This document shows positions 49,701-57,645 of a DNA stretch of 62,000 nt, one piece after another (the stretch's first letter is position 1; each line of letters starts with the position of its first letter). This stretch comes from Branchiostoma floridae (Eukaryota > Chordata > Leptocardii > Amphioxiformes > Branchiostomatidae). The stretch lies in the NCBI RefSeq assembly GCF_000003815.2, contig NW_023365693.1, positions 86,309-148,308 on the forward strand. The letters are read 5' to 3'. Made by a program: the position numbers and the translations under genes. The notes below the pieces were generated by a model. It ran no database searches. It was not told where the DNA came from and saw only the letters and a list, made by a program, of their open reading frames with translations.

Positions 49701-52591
49701 ATGAAATTCTGATTGACCAGGGATGCTACAGGTCACATGTGGCCTGTCTGACAGTAAATTTGCTTCATTCCCCCAAATTTGCACCTCAAAATGTGGGAAA
49801 TGGTGTTTCAGAGAGTTATAAATTTCAAAATTTTCTGAGTGAAGATGTCCCCAGACCCCCTACAATACTCACACCTGCAGCGCTCGCCGAACGGCAAGAA
49901 ATTTGGACACCCCATGAAAAAATCCTAGCTAAAAGCCTGGAAGAATGTAGGATTGACTTGTTGTCCTTGCAGCTTTGAAATATGATCACACCAAAAGATA
50001 AACATTTTGGGTTGACAAAGATTATATTATAAACTGCAATCTTTGATGTATTTTACAAGCCATTTTTTGTAGAACAGAATTGATTCTTTGATTGGATTCT
50101 AGACTGAATGTTGACGGACTGAGTGTATCAAAAAGAATTGTAGTGTCTGATGTTTTTGATGACTGCCTAGCAGCTGGCTAATGATGATGACATTAACTTG
50201 TAAATGACCATTTGTTTCTTATCTAAAACTTTTCTTCCTGACATATTTTACAATCATTTTTTGACTAAATTTTAGCTAAATGCTGTGCTTCAAGAGATAT
50301 TTGTAGTTTTTGGTGTTGTAATGACTGCATATAAACAGCTGACTGATGATGAAGACATTAACTTGTAACTTGAAAATGATCATATTGCCTATAATGACAT
50401 TTCTTTTCTAAGCCTTTCTTATTTTCCTCCTCCAGAGACTGATAGTTGAGTTTTCCCTGGAGAACAAGCTGGCCCTGAAGAAACAGGAGATGAGGCTGGC
50501 AAAGGCCAAAGCTGTGAGATGCATCATTTTTTAATGAATGAATGAATCATTCACTTATGAATAAATAGTTTATACAGGTATAGGTACAATAAAGGCAAAT
50601 ACATTTCAAAGTTTTTGTGTACAATACATCAAGACTTGACTTATATTGTAGCTTTAAGAGCTCTAAGACAAACGTAATGAAGAAATAACAATTGATCTTA
50701 GATCATTATGGAACTTTGAGCTTCTTAGAGTTCCTTGTGTTTACAGTATGGTTGAAAACTTTTTATTTTATTTTTGGAAACAGCCGAAAATTTATGCGCA
50801 CGTGGATGTCATCCATATAATTAAGTCAACATGACCTAACATGGCAGACAATAATACGTGATGAACTACTTACACCTTTGCCTCTTTTCAGGCTCGGCAA
50901 GCAACCACAAAGGACAACAAAAAACAACAACCAGCAACAAATGGCAGAAGCGCCCCCGCCAACAAAAAACCTACCCAACCCACCCCTTCCCTAGAAAACA
51001 GCAGCCAACAACAAACCCTCAGCAGAAAGCAGAAGAGGAAACAGAGACAGAAGGAACGACGGGAAAAAATCCAACAGGAAAAGCTGGACAGACTTGACGG
51101 CGACTTTGAGGTCTCGAACCAGCAAAGTGGCGTAAAAGCGGTGAGAGGGACGAAGGGTCTTCCGTCACACTTAGGGCCAAAGATCAGACAGAGAGACAGA
51201 GGGAAGGTGGTACAGAAGGTTGCGAAGAAACCCAAAGCGAGGAACACTCTGACCAAGACAAAACAAGAACCACTCAAGCAGAGGAAAGCACAGGTAAGAC
51301 TACTTAGATTAGGGGTTGGTCTGAAGTATTTTCATTTTTTGGTTTGGCAGAGTAGTGTTCATCACGCACAGTTTGGGTTGCCCTACTAGCATGTGGCTAT
51401 TCCAAAGGGCTAGCCCTGCTGACAAAACAAATGGAATTTGACAAGGACAAAACATACTTATCAATAATGTTATTCTAAATACGTTAAAAAAGAACCTGGA
51501 AGTAAAAAACAACCAGACCAACATGAAAACAGATAGTCTGTGTAACACAAACTCCACTGTCCAGGGCTGTGACTGGCCCCTCCTCTAGGGGGCCGGCGGA
51601 TGTTTGGCGGGCTGCTATAAGCGAGATTTAATCAGGCAAGAAAACAGAGTCTGAGGGAAAAGTTTATACAGTCTACCTTGGGAGACTTTGATTAGAAGGT
51701 CCTTAGAATGGAAGAAAGGATGATGAACTGAGAAATCAAAGTCTGAAGCCAAGTCTACCTTTGAAAGAAACACACACAGGCAACTACTTTCCAAAAACAG
51801 TCATCGAATGGAACGCACTACCACAACATCTTATAGAAGCTAAGACCATAGATAGCTTCAAAGCTGGGATAGCTAAGTACTATGGCTACCCCGGCTTCAC
51901 CCAGCTGTAAGGGTAGGAGCCTACCCTGTATACCTAGTGTGGCAATGTACAGTATCACGTTGTTCGTTTATTTATTTTTGTTTGTTCCATGCACCACTTT
52001 TTTTGTTGTTGACGGCTAGCACCACCACCACCGGCCACACATGGGTTAGGCCTCTGAGTATGTCCTAGACGTCATGCCCCACGCGGGGTTTTGTCTGGTA
52101 TTGTGTAGAAGTAGAAGCAGAAGGTACAGTTTCAGGGAGAAAATGCAGTTGGATGTACAGTTTATATATGTTAGGTTTTCAACCTCACAGTCCTCTGCTT
52201 TTCGCTTTAAAATGTCTGTGAGTCAAGGATTTGGAATAGTGTGTCCTAACAGGGTGGAAAGACACAACAAGAACCTTTAAGAGGCAGGTGTTTAGATAGA
52301 GGAGCTACTGTTGTCTTGTGTCTAAAGTGCAGGAAAGTTTGAGATGTAGGGTTGAAGGGTATGTACTGAAGGCTAAATAAAGGTTGAGACAACTACTGAA
52401 GGATGAAAGTTGTTATTTACCCACCTCCGATCCTTCTCTTCCAGACCCCGTCTCAGCCCAGCCGCCGTTCCAACAAACCTGAGCGTAAGGAGGAGGCAAA
52501 GTTTGACCTTCTGGTGCACAGGTACAAGGAGAAACTGTTCGGGAAGGACTCGGGAGGACAGATGAAGAAGTCCAAGTGGTTCAATGAATAA
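30031..52591 (+). CDS. RBM28: RBM28 (Nop4-type), nucleolar multi-RRM ribosome-assembly factor (20 exons)
   Basis: Exons: 30031-30166, 31011-31059, 31639-31787, 32471-32585, 33573-33712, 34082-34173, 34652-34727, 35446-35538, 36060-36140, 36271-36447, 44480-44555, 45048-45157, 45896-45957, 46651-46789, 47461-47525, 48098-48253, 48863-49012, 50436-50513, 50892-51293, 52445-52591. The lengths sum to 2,493 nt, so 830 residues and a stop. RBM28 rather than RBM19 is indicated by [16 protein letters not shown], by [13 protein letters not shown] in the basic tail and by the C-terminus KKSKWFNE, all close to human RBM28. The family (yeast Nop4) works in the nucleolus in 60S subunit assembly; that role is inferred. 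The protein is about 70 residues longer than human RBM28, largely because of an extra RRM-like segment. The start is the first ATG in the open frame after the divergent promoter. The polyadenylation site is unclear; AATAAA occurs at 53781. Confidence 0.94.
30514..30718. mobile_element. TA-flanked MITE with GTTCACCTTTATCCG ends
   Basis: Inverted ends GTTCACCTTTATCCG and CGGATTAAGGTGAAC are flanked by TA, as in mariner-type elements. Internal near-palindromes contain AACAACG. It lies in RBM28 intron 1. Confidence 0.85.
31160..31370 (+). mobile_element. tRNA-derived SINE
   Basis: A tRNA-like head (GAGATCACGTGGAGTAATTG to an internal promoter B-box GGGTTCGAAACC at about 31214) is followed by a body containing GTGCCCTTGGGAAAGGCACT and CCCTCGGATAGGAC. 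The body is shared with other copies in this window. It is in RBM28 intron 2. Confidence 0.75.
32233..32450. mobile_element. MITE with TACTGTAAATGCA ends
   Basis: Inverted ends TACTGTAAATGCA and TGCATTTATAGTA enclose repeated GCGAACTTAAAACCACCGC-type sequence. It is one of at least three copies in the window and lies in RBM28 intron 3. Confidence 0.85.
32471..33712 (+). CDS. RBM28: RBM28 exons 4-5: extra, degenerate RRM-like domain
   Basis: Residues of about 129-200 read [20 protein letters not shown] and then [34 protein letters not shown] and a closing strand. The beta-alpha-beta order and an RNP2-like VIVLRN are visible. The RNP1 position (TVLVRF) lacks the usual aromatic residues, so RNA binding is doubtful. 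As I recall it, human RBM28 has four RRMs and none here. Exon 5 was chosen among four tandem copies because only the copy at 33573 has both an acceptor and a donor (GTAAAT) and stays open. Confidence 0.85.
33105..33560 (+). repeat. Three decoy copies of the RBM28 exon 5 acceptor end
   Basis: Copies starting after TACAG/TAG at about 33115, 33286 and 33425 repeat SKYEGVEE and [10 protein letters not shown]. Each has a good acceptor (TTTTCCTGTAG-like) but no donor and runs into an in-frame stop (the first at 33181). The functional exon is the fourth unit at 33573. Confidence 0.92.
34082..36447 (+). CDS. RBM28: RBM28 exons 6-10: canonical RRM and acidic run
   Basis: Exon 6 ends with [11 protein letters not shown] (RNP2 at about 219-224). 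Exon 8 has RNP1 RGFGFVQF (about 257-264) and exon 9 [14 protein letters not shown], the conserved end of the second RRM of human RBM28. Exon 10 encodes an almost continuous Asp/Glu run (about residues 311-369), matching the DDDDDDDEED block of the human protein and common in nucleolar proteins. All boundaries are phase 1 apart from the phase 0 one between exons 6 and 7. Confidence 0.93.
36448..39091. repeat. First part of RBM28 intron 10: diverged repeats, no gene seen
   Basis: I see no coding exon here. From about 37860 to 38690 there is a decayed tandem structure in which ACAACCGCTACA, ACCTGCCAAA-like and CTCGAGTTAT motifs recur about every 150-200 bp. A stretch near 36715-36775 (ATGGATTGAAGTGATATTTGGTATGTGGGTAGG in short pieces) recurs at about 58620-58660. 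Confidence 0.5.
39092..39454. mobile_element. Harbinger-like MITE, 3-bp duplication TCA
   Basis: Same ends as the element at 16282 (GGCCACACCAATTTAATTTC and AAATTGGTGTGGCC), flanked by TCA at 39089-39091 and 39455-39457. The interior is longer and different. It lies downstream of the nested zinc-finger gene. Confidence 0.82.
39643..42845 (-). CDS. C2H2 zinc-finger protein, two exons, nested antisense in RBM28 intron 10
   Basis: Exon 1 is 42785-42845 (ATG at 42845) with donor GTAATC; exon 2 is 39643-41120 with acceptor TATGCAG. The phases match (1), giving 512 residues. Exon 2 encodes one degenerate finger (CPDC, with altered His spacing) and 13 canonical fingers (C-x2-C-x12-H-x3-H) joined by TGEKP-type linkers. 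They alternate [10 protein letters not shown] and YKCDQCGYS types, as in the large lancelet zinc-finger family. No KRAB, SCAN or BTB domain is visible; the first 80 or so residues are unremarkable. A DNA-binding nuclear role is inferred from the fold and its target is unknown. An alternative start at the ATG at 41109 inside exon 2 would give 488 aa. A 38-bp exon-like stretch at 41786-41823 would introduce a stop if spliced in. Confidence 0.88.
41448..41652. mobile_element. MITE with TACTGTAAATGCA ends
   Basis: Second copy, ending TGCATTTACAGTA, with the same interior including AACCACCACAAACACTCCAT. It lies in the intron of the nested zinc-finger gene. Confidence 0.85.
41968..42227. mobile_element. 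TA-flanked MITE with GTTCACCTTTATCTG ends
   Basis: Same family as 30514, with ends GTTCACCTTTATCTG and AGATAAAGGTGAAC flanked by TA. An internal perfect palindrome is centred near 42043 (AACGGACATAGGTTACCCCG and its complement). It lies upstream of the exon 2 acceptor of the zinc-finger gene, in its intron. Confidence 0.85.
42372..42740. mobile_element. Palindromic foldback element, arms about 110 bp
   Basis: CAATCTCTAGAACTGGATAA on the left is mirrored by TTATCCAGTTCTAGAGATTG on the right, and the similarity continues through GGATATTTACTTCCGGAC and the GTGACACTGAAGAAG motif. A half-copy with the same AAATATCCGTTTTTTATCC occurs at 60230-60310. Confidence 0.85.
43110..43440 (+). mobile_element. 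Non-LTR retrotransposon 3' tail
   Basis: A short frame reads [20 protein letters not shown] and then stops, typical of the last residues of a reverse-transcriptase ORF (NSF then A-I-x-L-x-N). AT-rich UTR and AATAAAG at 43425 follow. The element is 5'-truncated. Confidence 0.6.
43740..44087. mobile_element. hAT-like MITE, 8-bp duplication CTTATACA
   Basis: Same family and ends as the element at 12512, with exact duplication CTTATACA at 43732-43739 and 44088-44095. It lies in RBM28 intron 10. An open frame through this region is not coding. Confidence 0.92.
44480..46789 (+). CDS. RBM28: RBM28 exons 11-14: third canonical RRM and linker
   Basis: Exon 11 brings GKTVFIR, exon 12 [20 protein letters not shown] followed by [16 protein letters not shown], exon 13 [15 protein letters not shown] and exon 14 [16 protein letters not shown] then [10 protein letters not shown]. 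This follows the third RRM of human RBM28 closely ([21 protein letters not shown]). The exon 14 donor GTAAGG after a single T gives the LIRPGT junction with exon 15. The intron before exon 11 is about 8 kb and holds the nested zinc-finger gene. Confidence 0.93.
46498..46560 (+). repeat. Decayed copy of the RBM28 exon 14 start
   Basis: After CCTCAG the sequence reads [15 protein letters not shown], a close copy of exon 14 ([15 protein letters not shown]), and is then broken by an (AT)n insertion. No donor follows. Confidence 0.85.
47461..52591 (+). CDS. RBM28: RBM28 exons 15-20: last RRM and basic C-terminus
   Basis: Exon 16 has [20 protein letters not shown] and exon 17 [14 protein letters not shown]1 RGYGFVSF and [15 protein letters not shown], matching the fourth RRM of human RBM28 (HALKALRLINNNPE). 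Exon 19 (402 nt) is Gln/Lys/Arg-rich and includes [16 protein letters not shown]. Exon 20 ends at TAA (52589-52591) after [17 protein letters not shown]. The C-terminal tail is highly basic, as expected for a nucleolar RNA-binding protein. Copies of the final 60-70 bp of exon 20 follow in the 3' UTR. Confidence 0.94.
47788..47999. mobile_element. MITE with TACTGTAAATGCA ends
   Basis: Third copy, in RBM28 intron 15, between TACTGTAAATGCA and TGCATTTACAGTA. A more rearranged relative spans about 1355-1680 in ZFC3H1 intron 27. Confidence 0.85.
48408..48475 (+). repeat. Decayed copy of the RBM28 exon 16 donor end
   Basis: About 60 bp repeat the end of exon 16 (CTGTTCCTTAAAACTCTGGG through CCACATCA-GGAG and a degenerate donor) about 170 bp downstream of the true exon. 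Confidence 0.8.
49276..49460. mobile_element. Foldback repeat of the CAAGCAACTGGATATGAT family
   Basis: Left arm TTACTCAAGCAACTGGATAT and right arm ATATCCAGTTGCTCAAGTA are inverted, with CGAAAGATAA motifs inside. Related sequences with CAGTGACACTGAAG occur at 21320-21400, 24197-24290, 34850-34960 (inverted), 47590-47690 and 57800-58056. Several end in GGATGTCTAACCTTCA or its complement. Confidence 0.75.
49596..49939. mobile_element. hAT-like MITE, 8-bp duplication GAAGAATG
   Basis: Inverted copy of the same family (it contains the complement of CCTGGTCAATCAGAATTTCA), with exact duplication GAAGAATG at 49588-49595 and 49940-49947. It lies in RBM28 intron 17. A partial relative lies near 37738-37800. 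Confidence 0.92.
51730..51910 (+). mobile_element. Non-LTR retrotransposon ORF tail (CR1/L2-like)
   Basis: The frame ending at TAA 51908-51910 reads [20 protein letters not shown] and then [14 protein letters not shown], the hallmark C-terminus of CR1/L2-type ORF2 proteins. It is a truncated copy in RBM28 intron 19. Its host gene is unrelated. Confidence 0.8.
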
Positions 52592-52689
52592 TCTTCATCC
52601 TAATCCTAATCTGGAAACAGTCAGATGAAGATTCTAAAGGTTTCGATGTCTAATCCCTTTTTCAGTCTCATAACTCATCCAAATCTCAT

Positions 52690-53195
52690 GTCAAGGGAAG
52701 GAGAAACTGTACGGGAATGACTCGGGAGGGCAGATGAAGAAGTCCAAGTGGTTCAATGAATAATCTTAATCCTAATCTTAATCTTAATCTTAAAATCACT
52801 GAAAAAACTACAAGGAGAAGCTGTTCGGGAAGGACTCGGGCGGGCAGATGAAGAAATCCAAGTGGTTCAACGGATAATCTTAAGACTTAATGCTACTTAA
52901 TCTTAATCTCAAAAACACTGAAAAATTACAAGGAGAAACTGTTCGGGAAGGACTCGGGAGGCCAGATGAAGAAATCCAAATGATTCAATGAATAATCTTA
53001 ATGCTAATCTTAGTCTTTAAACATTGAGAAAACGTCTCAAACAGTCAGATGCAAGAAATCTTAAGGTTTCAATGTCTAATTGCTTTTTCAATCCCTTTTT
53101 TATAACTAGTCCAAATTTCATGTCAAGGAGAAACTGTTTGGGAAGGACTCGGGAGGGCAGATGAAGAAATCCAAGTGGTTCAACGGCTAATCTTG
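52690..53195 (+). repeat. Four 3'-UTR copies of the end of RBM28's last exon
   Basis: Segments encoding [20 protein letters not shown] recur at about 52697-52762, 52808-52877, 52928-52993 and 53125-53191, mostly followed by TAA and a run of TCTTAATCCTAA. A more decayed copy is near 53480-53545. They follow the true stop at 52591 and are not translated as far as can be seen. Confidence 0.93.
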
Positions 53196-55528
53196 TTCTT
53201 AATCTTAATCCTAATCTTAATCTTAATCTTCAAAACACAGAAAAAATTGTGGAGATTTTACTAAGAATTCACAAAGTAAAGTGGTTCCAGTCATGACCCA
53301 AAGTTAAAATGACCCAAAGCTTATTATTATAATAAGCCATTTTCATTCAGGTCATGTGACTTTATCTTTGGGTCATTCCAACTTGAGTAGAATCAGAGGA
53401 CTTATCAAATGTTTGTTGTAAAGAGAATTTGTAATCTCTACACCATTATGTACTGTCACAGGTTTATTATCATTCAAATACATGGAGAGACTGTTTAGAA
53501 AGAAACCAGACAGACAGATGAAGCCTTATGAGTTAATGGCTATTCTCGAGTCCTAAGCTTAAAAACACAAGTCAGATGAAGAAGTCTTAATAGTTTGTTG
53601 GCTAATCTTATGATAAGGACACTTGTCAAGAAAAAGAAGGACTTTTGGAGGAAATATTTAAGACATTTGAATATTTCTAGGATATAGGAGAATTCTTTTT
53701 ACACAACCAGCAGGTACTTACATTGCTTACGTTTTGAATTACAAAAGAATTATCCTATATTGTACCAACCATGATGAAACAATAAACAATAAACAAACTA
53801 TTTTAGGATGAATAATTCTACAACGATGAGATAAGTGATAAGACTTGGGCCTGACTCTTTGACCAAATCCAAATGATTTTTCTTGAAATGAAGACATCCA
53901 AATGCATGTCACACACACTCACATGCTGAGTCCATTGTACATGTACATGTAGATGGCAGCTACAGTTCTGATTTTCATGTCCAAATGATTTAAGAGCTAA
54001 TTATGCAGAATGTGTGATACAGTCCTCACACAAACTAATCATCTATGCTCTTAAAGTTTTTAAATTTGTTGAACTTACTTTGTGTTGGTATCACACATGT
54101 CATATGCTTTCTAAAGTACCATTTGCAGTACTTCTCTTTTTTATTTTAGTGTGTGATTTTACACATTTACCACTTCTTCCAACACTGTGGTACATATGTG
54201 ACTACATTTGTTGTAACTACTATGTTTTGTTTTAGTTGAAAAAGAAATATACAAAATGGTAAAATATAAGAAAATGAATATGTATTTCTTGCTTTTATGT
54301 TTAATATTAAATGCCTGGCAGAGACCTTATAAAACCTTACAGTCCAGTCTCATGTAGTTTGTATTAGAGAGAGAGAGAGAGAATGGTTTATTTTGTTTCA
54401 CAGCCAACTTGCGGCTCGAAAGCCGAATTATCAGGCTTGTTTACATTGAGTATCGCATCTTATTGCTACTCACAAGAACATTGTAACATGACCAATACAA
54501 TTAAGATGTGTAGAATACCATAATGAATGAATATTGCAGATACGAGTACAATTTCCAAAAGGCAAATTGAAATAGGCTGAAAACTAAATATTCTAAAAGT
54601 CTGAACATGCTAAAACTGATTGTCAAAGTTAGCTAAAAACAGATTGTCCAATTTGGTAGAGTGGTTATCTAGTTTACTGCATAAAATGGATGTCATACCT
54701 TGAGCCATCTTTCTGGTTATATAAGAAGAACAAATATACATTTAACGTTACACTTTTGTCTCCTACTCCCTTTCCATCTTAAGCCTTAATCTTTTTTCTT
54801 CAGGAGTGATCTTTACTCGTTCTTGAGCTCTAAAGAGTTTTCTGTGTCTGAAAGGTGAACTGGCTTCGTTGCCCCTCGACGCAAAATACCACCTTGGTAC
54901 ATAATACTTGCTTTACATGCTGCCGGTTATTTGCTTAAACCAAAGAGTAAAAATGGTGTTTGTTTTGCTCCTGGAAAAGACTGTCTCAGCCACTGTCTTA
55001 TGGTTGATCTCGTTTTGTAACGCGAGAATTAGCGGGATTTTGCCTCAGGGTTGGGTGTAAATACCATAAACACTCGGTAGGGAGTGGGCAACCAACGACC
55101 TTGAACTTAATGGTCTCTAAAAGGTCATAGCAACATGGTGTAAGCACTGAATAACAAATCTCAGTTAACACTGACTTTAAAGGTAGAATATATATTGAAA
55201 TATGGTACCTTAATGATAATAAAAATGTCACCAGTTCGATGAAAATGAGAAGCAAACGGAACTTGAAACTACGCGTACATTTGTATTGTGGGGAGAATTG
55301 ACACATAACTGTTAGTCTTCTATATTTGGACTGGATAGACCTCTCGCACCAGGCGAATAGCCTCTATCAGGCGCCATAGGTGGCTTAAAAATTAGTAGAA
55401 ATTGACCAAATAAGTATCCTGTTTTTAGACAATCTTTCGCTGCCTGGCCTTAATGAATCCCAGCGGCAAATGTATGGCCGGCCGCTAGGAGCGCGATTTG
55501 AGTCAGTCTAGCCAAATAGACAGATAAA
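53196..55528. other. Downstream of RBM28: no gene recognised
   Basis: Holds a decayed fifth copy of the RBM28 exon end (about 53480), a fragment of the TACACAACCA foldback family (53690-53780), tandem AATAAA at 53781 and 53788, and a (GA)n tract at 54366-54381 that abuts sequence resembling a reversed retroelement tail. No conserved open frame is visible. Confidence 0.5.
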
Positions 55529-55624
55529 ATGGCAGATATAGCTGGTCGAGAAGAAGATTCTACTATTTTTCAAGCAGCCTGTGGAGTCTGGTTCCAGGCT
55601 ATCAAACATCTACCTAATATAAAG
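55529..55624 (+). CDS. Possible first coding exon of an unidentified gene
   Basis: ATG at 55529 has a favourable context (AAAATGG). It opens MADIAGREEDSTIFQAACGV, continuing WFQAIKHLPNIK, up to a possible donor AAG-GTTTCAG at 55624. The composition (acidic start, then an amphipathic helix) looks protein-like. I do not recognise the family and found no downstream exon, so this may be chance or a remnant. Confidence 0.3.
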
Positions 55625-56056
55625 GTTTCAGTGAGAGAAGAGCGACATAACATGTATGAATTACTAAATGGAAAATGCCATGCTTTTCTAACCTTCATGC
55701 ATTTCATTGCCAGAGTACAGTGGCGATTTTTTTTGCCAGGTTTTGTTGCATCAGTGTCAGGTTTATTTGCTCACCCACGAGTGTAGACTCAACTACAATG
55801 TATAAGCAGGTCCGGAATCAGAATTGGACTTGTTCACACTTTCCTAGTTTACCCAAGAGACAACTAGTTTTATACAAAAATAAACCAATAAAAGAAAATA
55901 ACCGGACTTGACGTAGAGCCGTGTCGAAATGCGTCACTGGTCCCAAGTTTGGTTTGGTTTGTTTCTTTGGTTTAATTCGGAACTCCTTTGGTGATTGATA
56001 CGTCACTATTCTTCCTAAAGTCGGGGGGAATTATGTAATCACAGTGTGGCCCTTAC

Positions 56057-56277
56057 TCTCTTTTCGAAAGATAGGTTCTTTAACGTGCGTGGGGTGTGGC
56101 TCTCCTCAAACATTGGGCCTCCGAACCAGGTAGTACTACTCTTTTTCACCTGAGTGAAGTGAGGGACGGTCGTGTTAACTCCGGCTTTCCCAAGGGCACG
56201 AGATCGGTGACACGGCAGGTTTCGAATCTCTTGGGCCTGAGCCCAACGCGCTGCCGACTGCGCCACGCGATCTCACT
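56057..56277 (-). mobile_element. tRNA-derived SINE, reverse orientation
   Basis: On the minus strand the head reads GATCGCGTGGCGCAGTCGGC, then a GATTCGAAACC B-box, then CCTTGGGAAAGCC and a GTGAAAAAGAGTA body. It is the same family as the copy at 31160. Adjacent pieces at 56390-56590 (B-box complement GGGATTGAACTCAGG) and 56970-57080 look like further SINE copies or tails. Confidence 0.75.
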
Positions 56278-57419
56278 CGATTTTTTTTTCTATTTACTTT
56301 TGGACAGACGAGGACGATGTGGCACTGCACTCAAGTTTTTTAAAATTGTATTAACAGTGCCACATACACGGTACAGACAGAACTTTTCAGAAGGTAAAGG
56401 TAGTATTTCCTTCTACGCCCCGACCGAAGTAAGGTACCCATTTTTTACACCTGGGTGGAGTGAGGAAGGTCGTGTAAAGTGGCAATAAGTGCCTTTCCCA
56501 AGAGTACAACGGCGGGGGCACGGCGGGGATTGAACTCAGGACCCTATAGATTCCGAGACTCCCAGATTGATGGACATTCCGTGTCCAACCCTCCTTCAGC
56601 TACCAGGCACCGACACTTACCCTACACAAACAACATTAGCCGCTCGTTTTCCTAAGAGCTGCCCAAACACTTAAGTATTCTCTGCTAGAAGCTCCTACCT
56701 TGTATGGCCATGACTCGGGTAAATTAAGATTCTGCTTCAAGACGTAAAGCCTGGGATTTATCTTAAGACGTCTTAACGACCGTAGTCCTTTCAGGAAGCG
56801 ATGTAGTAAAGCCTTGACCTTCATACAGCTCTGTTGAAAAGGAGTGTTGTGTCGTGTTAAGCTTAAGGCAAGACACAGACCATCTTAAAGATGCGTGTAG
56901 TACATAGATAAGAGTACAAAATGTAGTTGGCATGGTCGTTTTCTTTTTTGCCAACCGTTGATGTGCTGCCATCAATGTTTTGCCCGTGGGAAAGCACTTT
57001 ACGTGACTTTCCTCACTTTACTCAGGTGTAAATGAATACCTAGCTAGCTTCGGTTTGGGACGTCCCTCGGATAGGACGTCAAAAGGAGATCCCGTGTTCA
57101 GAACATGGTATGCCGAAATACGGAGTCTTGATTTTTGTTCTTTCACGTCCTTTTATGCTTTAAAATTGGCTTCGGCATTCTTTAATATTAGCATCAATTT
57201 TCCGACTTTCCGACTTAGTTGCAGCTGCGTTGCATCCTTGGTTGCATATACGCTTGGCACTTTAAATGGTCGAAAAATTTGGGGTGGACGAAAATTGATG
57301 CGCGTACAGATGGTATCCATGTAATTGAATGAACTTGGCCTTACGGCTTACCATTGATCTAAGAGCTCAAATCGCCCCAGTCCGTGTCAGCCTATCCGAA
57401 CGTGCTCCGATGCAGTGTG

Positions 57420-57645
57420 AGTACGTAACCTACATAGCAGGCTCTCTGGGCCTTTGTTCGTCTTTTGTTTGGCTCATAACACACTTTTGCTGGCCGTTTC
57501 TTTTTGTGCTCGGTCGTTTGTGCTGCTGGCCCGTAGAACAAGCGATCCAGTAAAAAAAAGAAAAGGCCAACAAAAGTGTAGTCACCCCCCAAAAAAAGAC
57601 GAAAAAAAGGCCCAGAGAGCCTGCTATGGAGGCTACGTAATAACT
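57420..57645. mobile_element. Foldback repeat
   Basis: TAGCAGGCTCTCTGGGCCTT on the left is mirrored by AAGGCCCAGAGAGCCTGCTA on the right, and the surrounding ACACTTTTG and GGCC segments are also inverted. It resembles other lancelet-type palindromic elements here. No coding content. Confidence 0.75.

Noticed and set aside
30031-52591. Assignment of the plus-strand gene as RBM19
   Set aside because: RBM19 has six RRMs and a different C-terminus. The LYLAREG motif, the [11 protein letters not shown] segment and the SKWF C-terminus fit RBM28.
56200-56277. A true tRNA gene on the minus strand
   Set aside because: The A/B-box-like head is tRNA-like but the cloverleaf is poor and it is joined to a SINE body shared with other copies.
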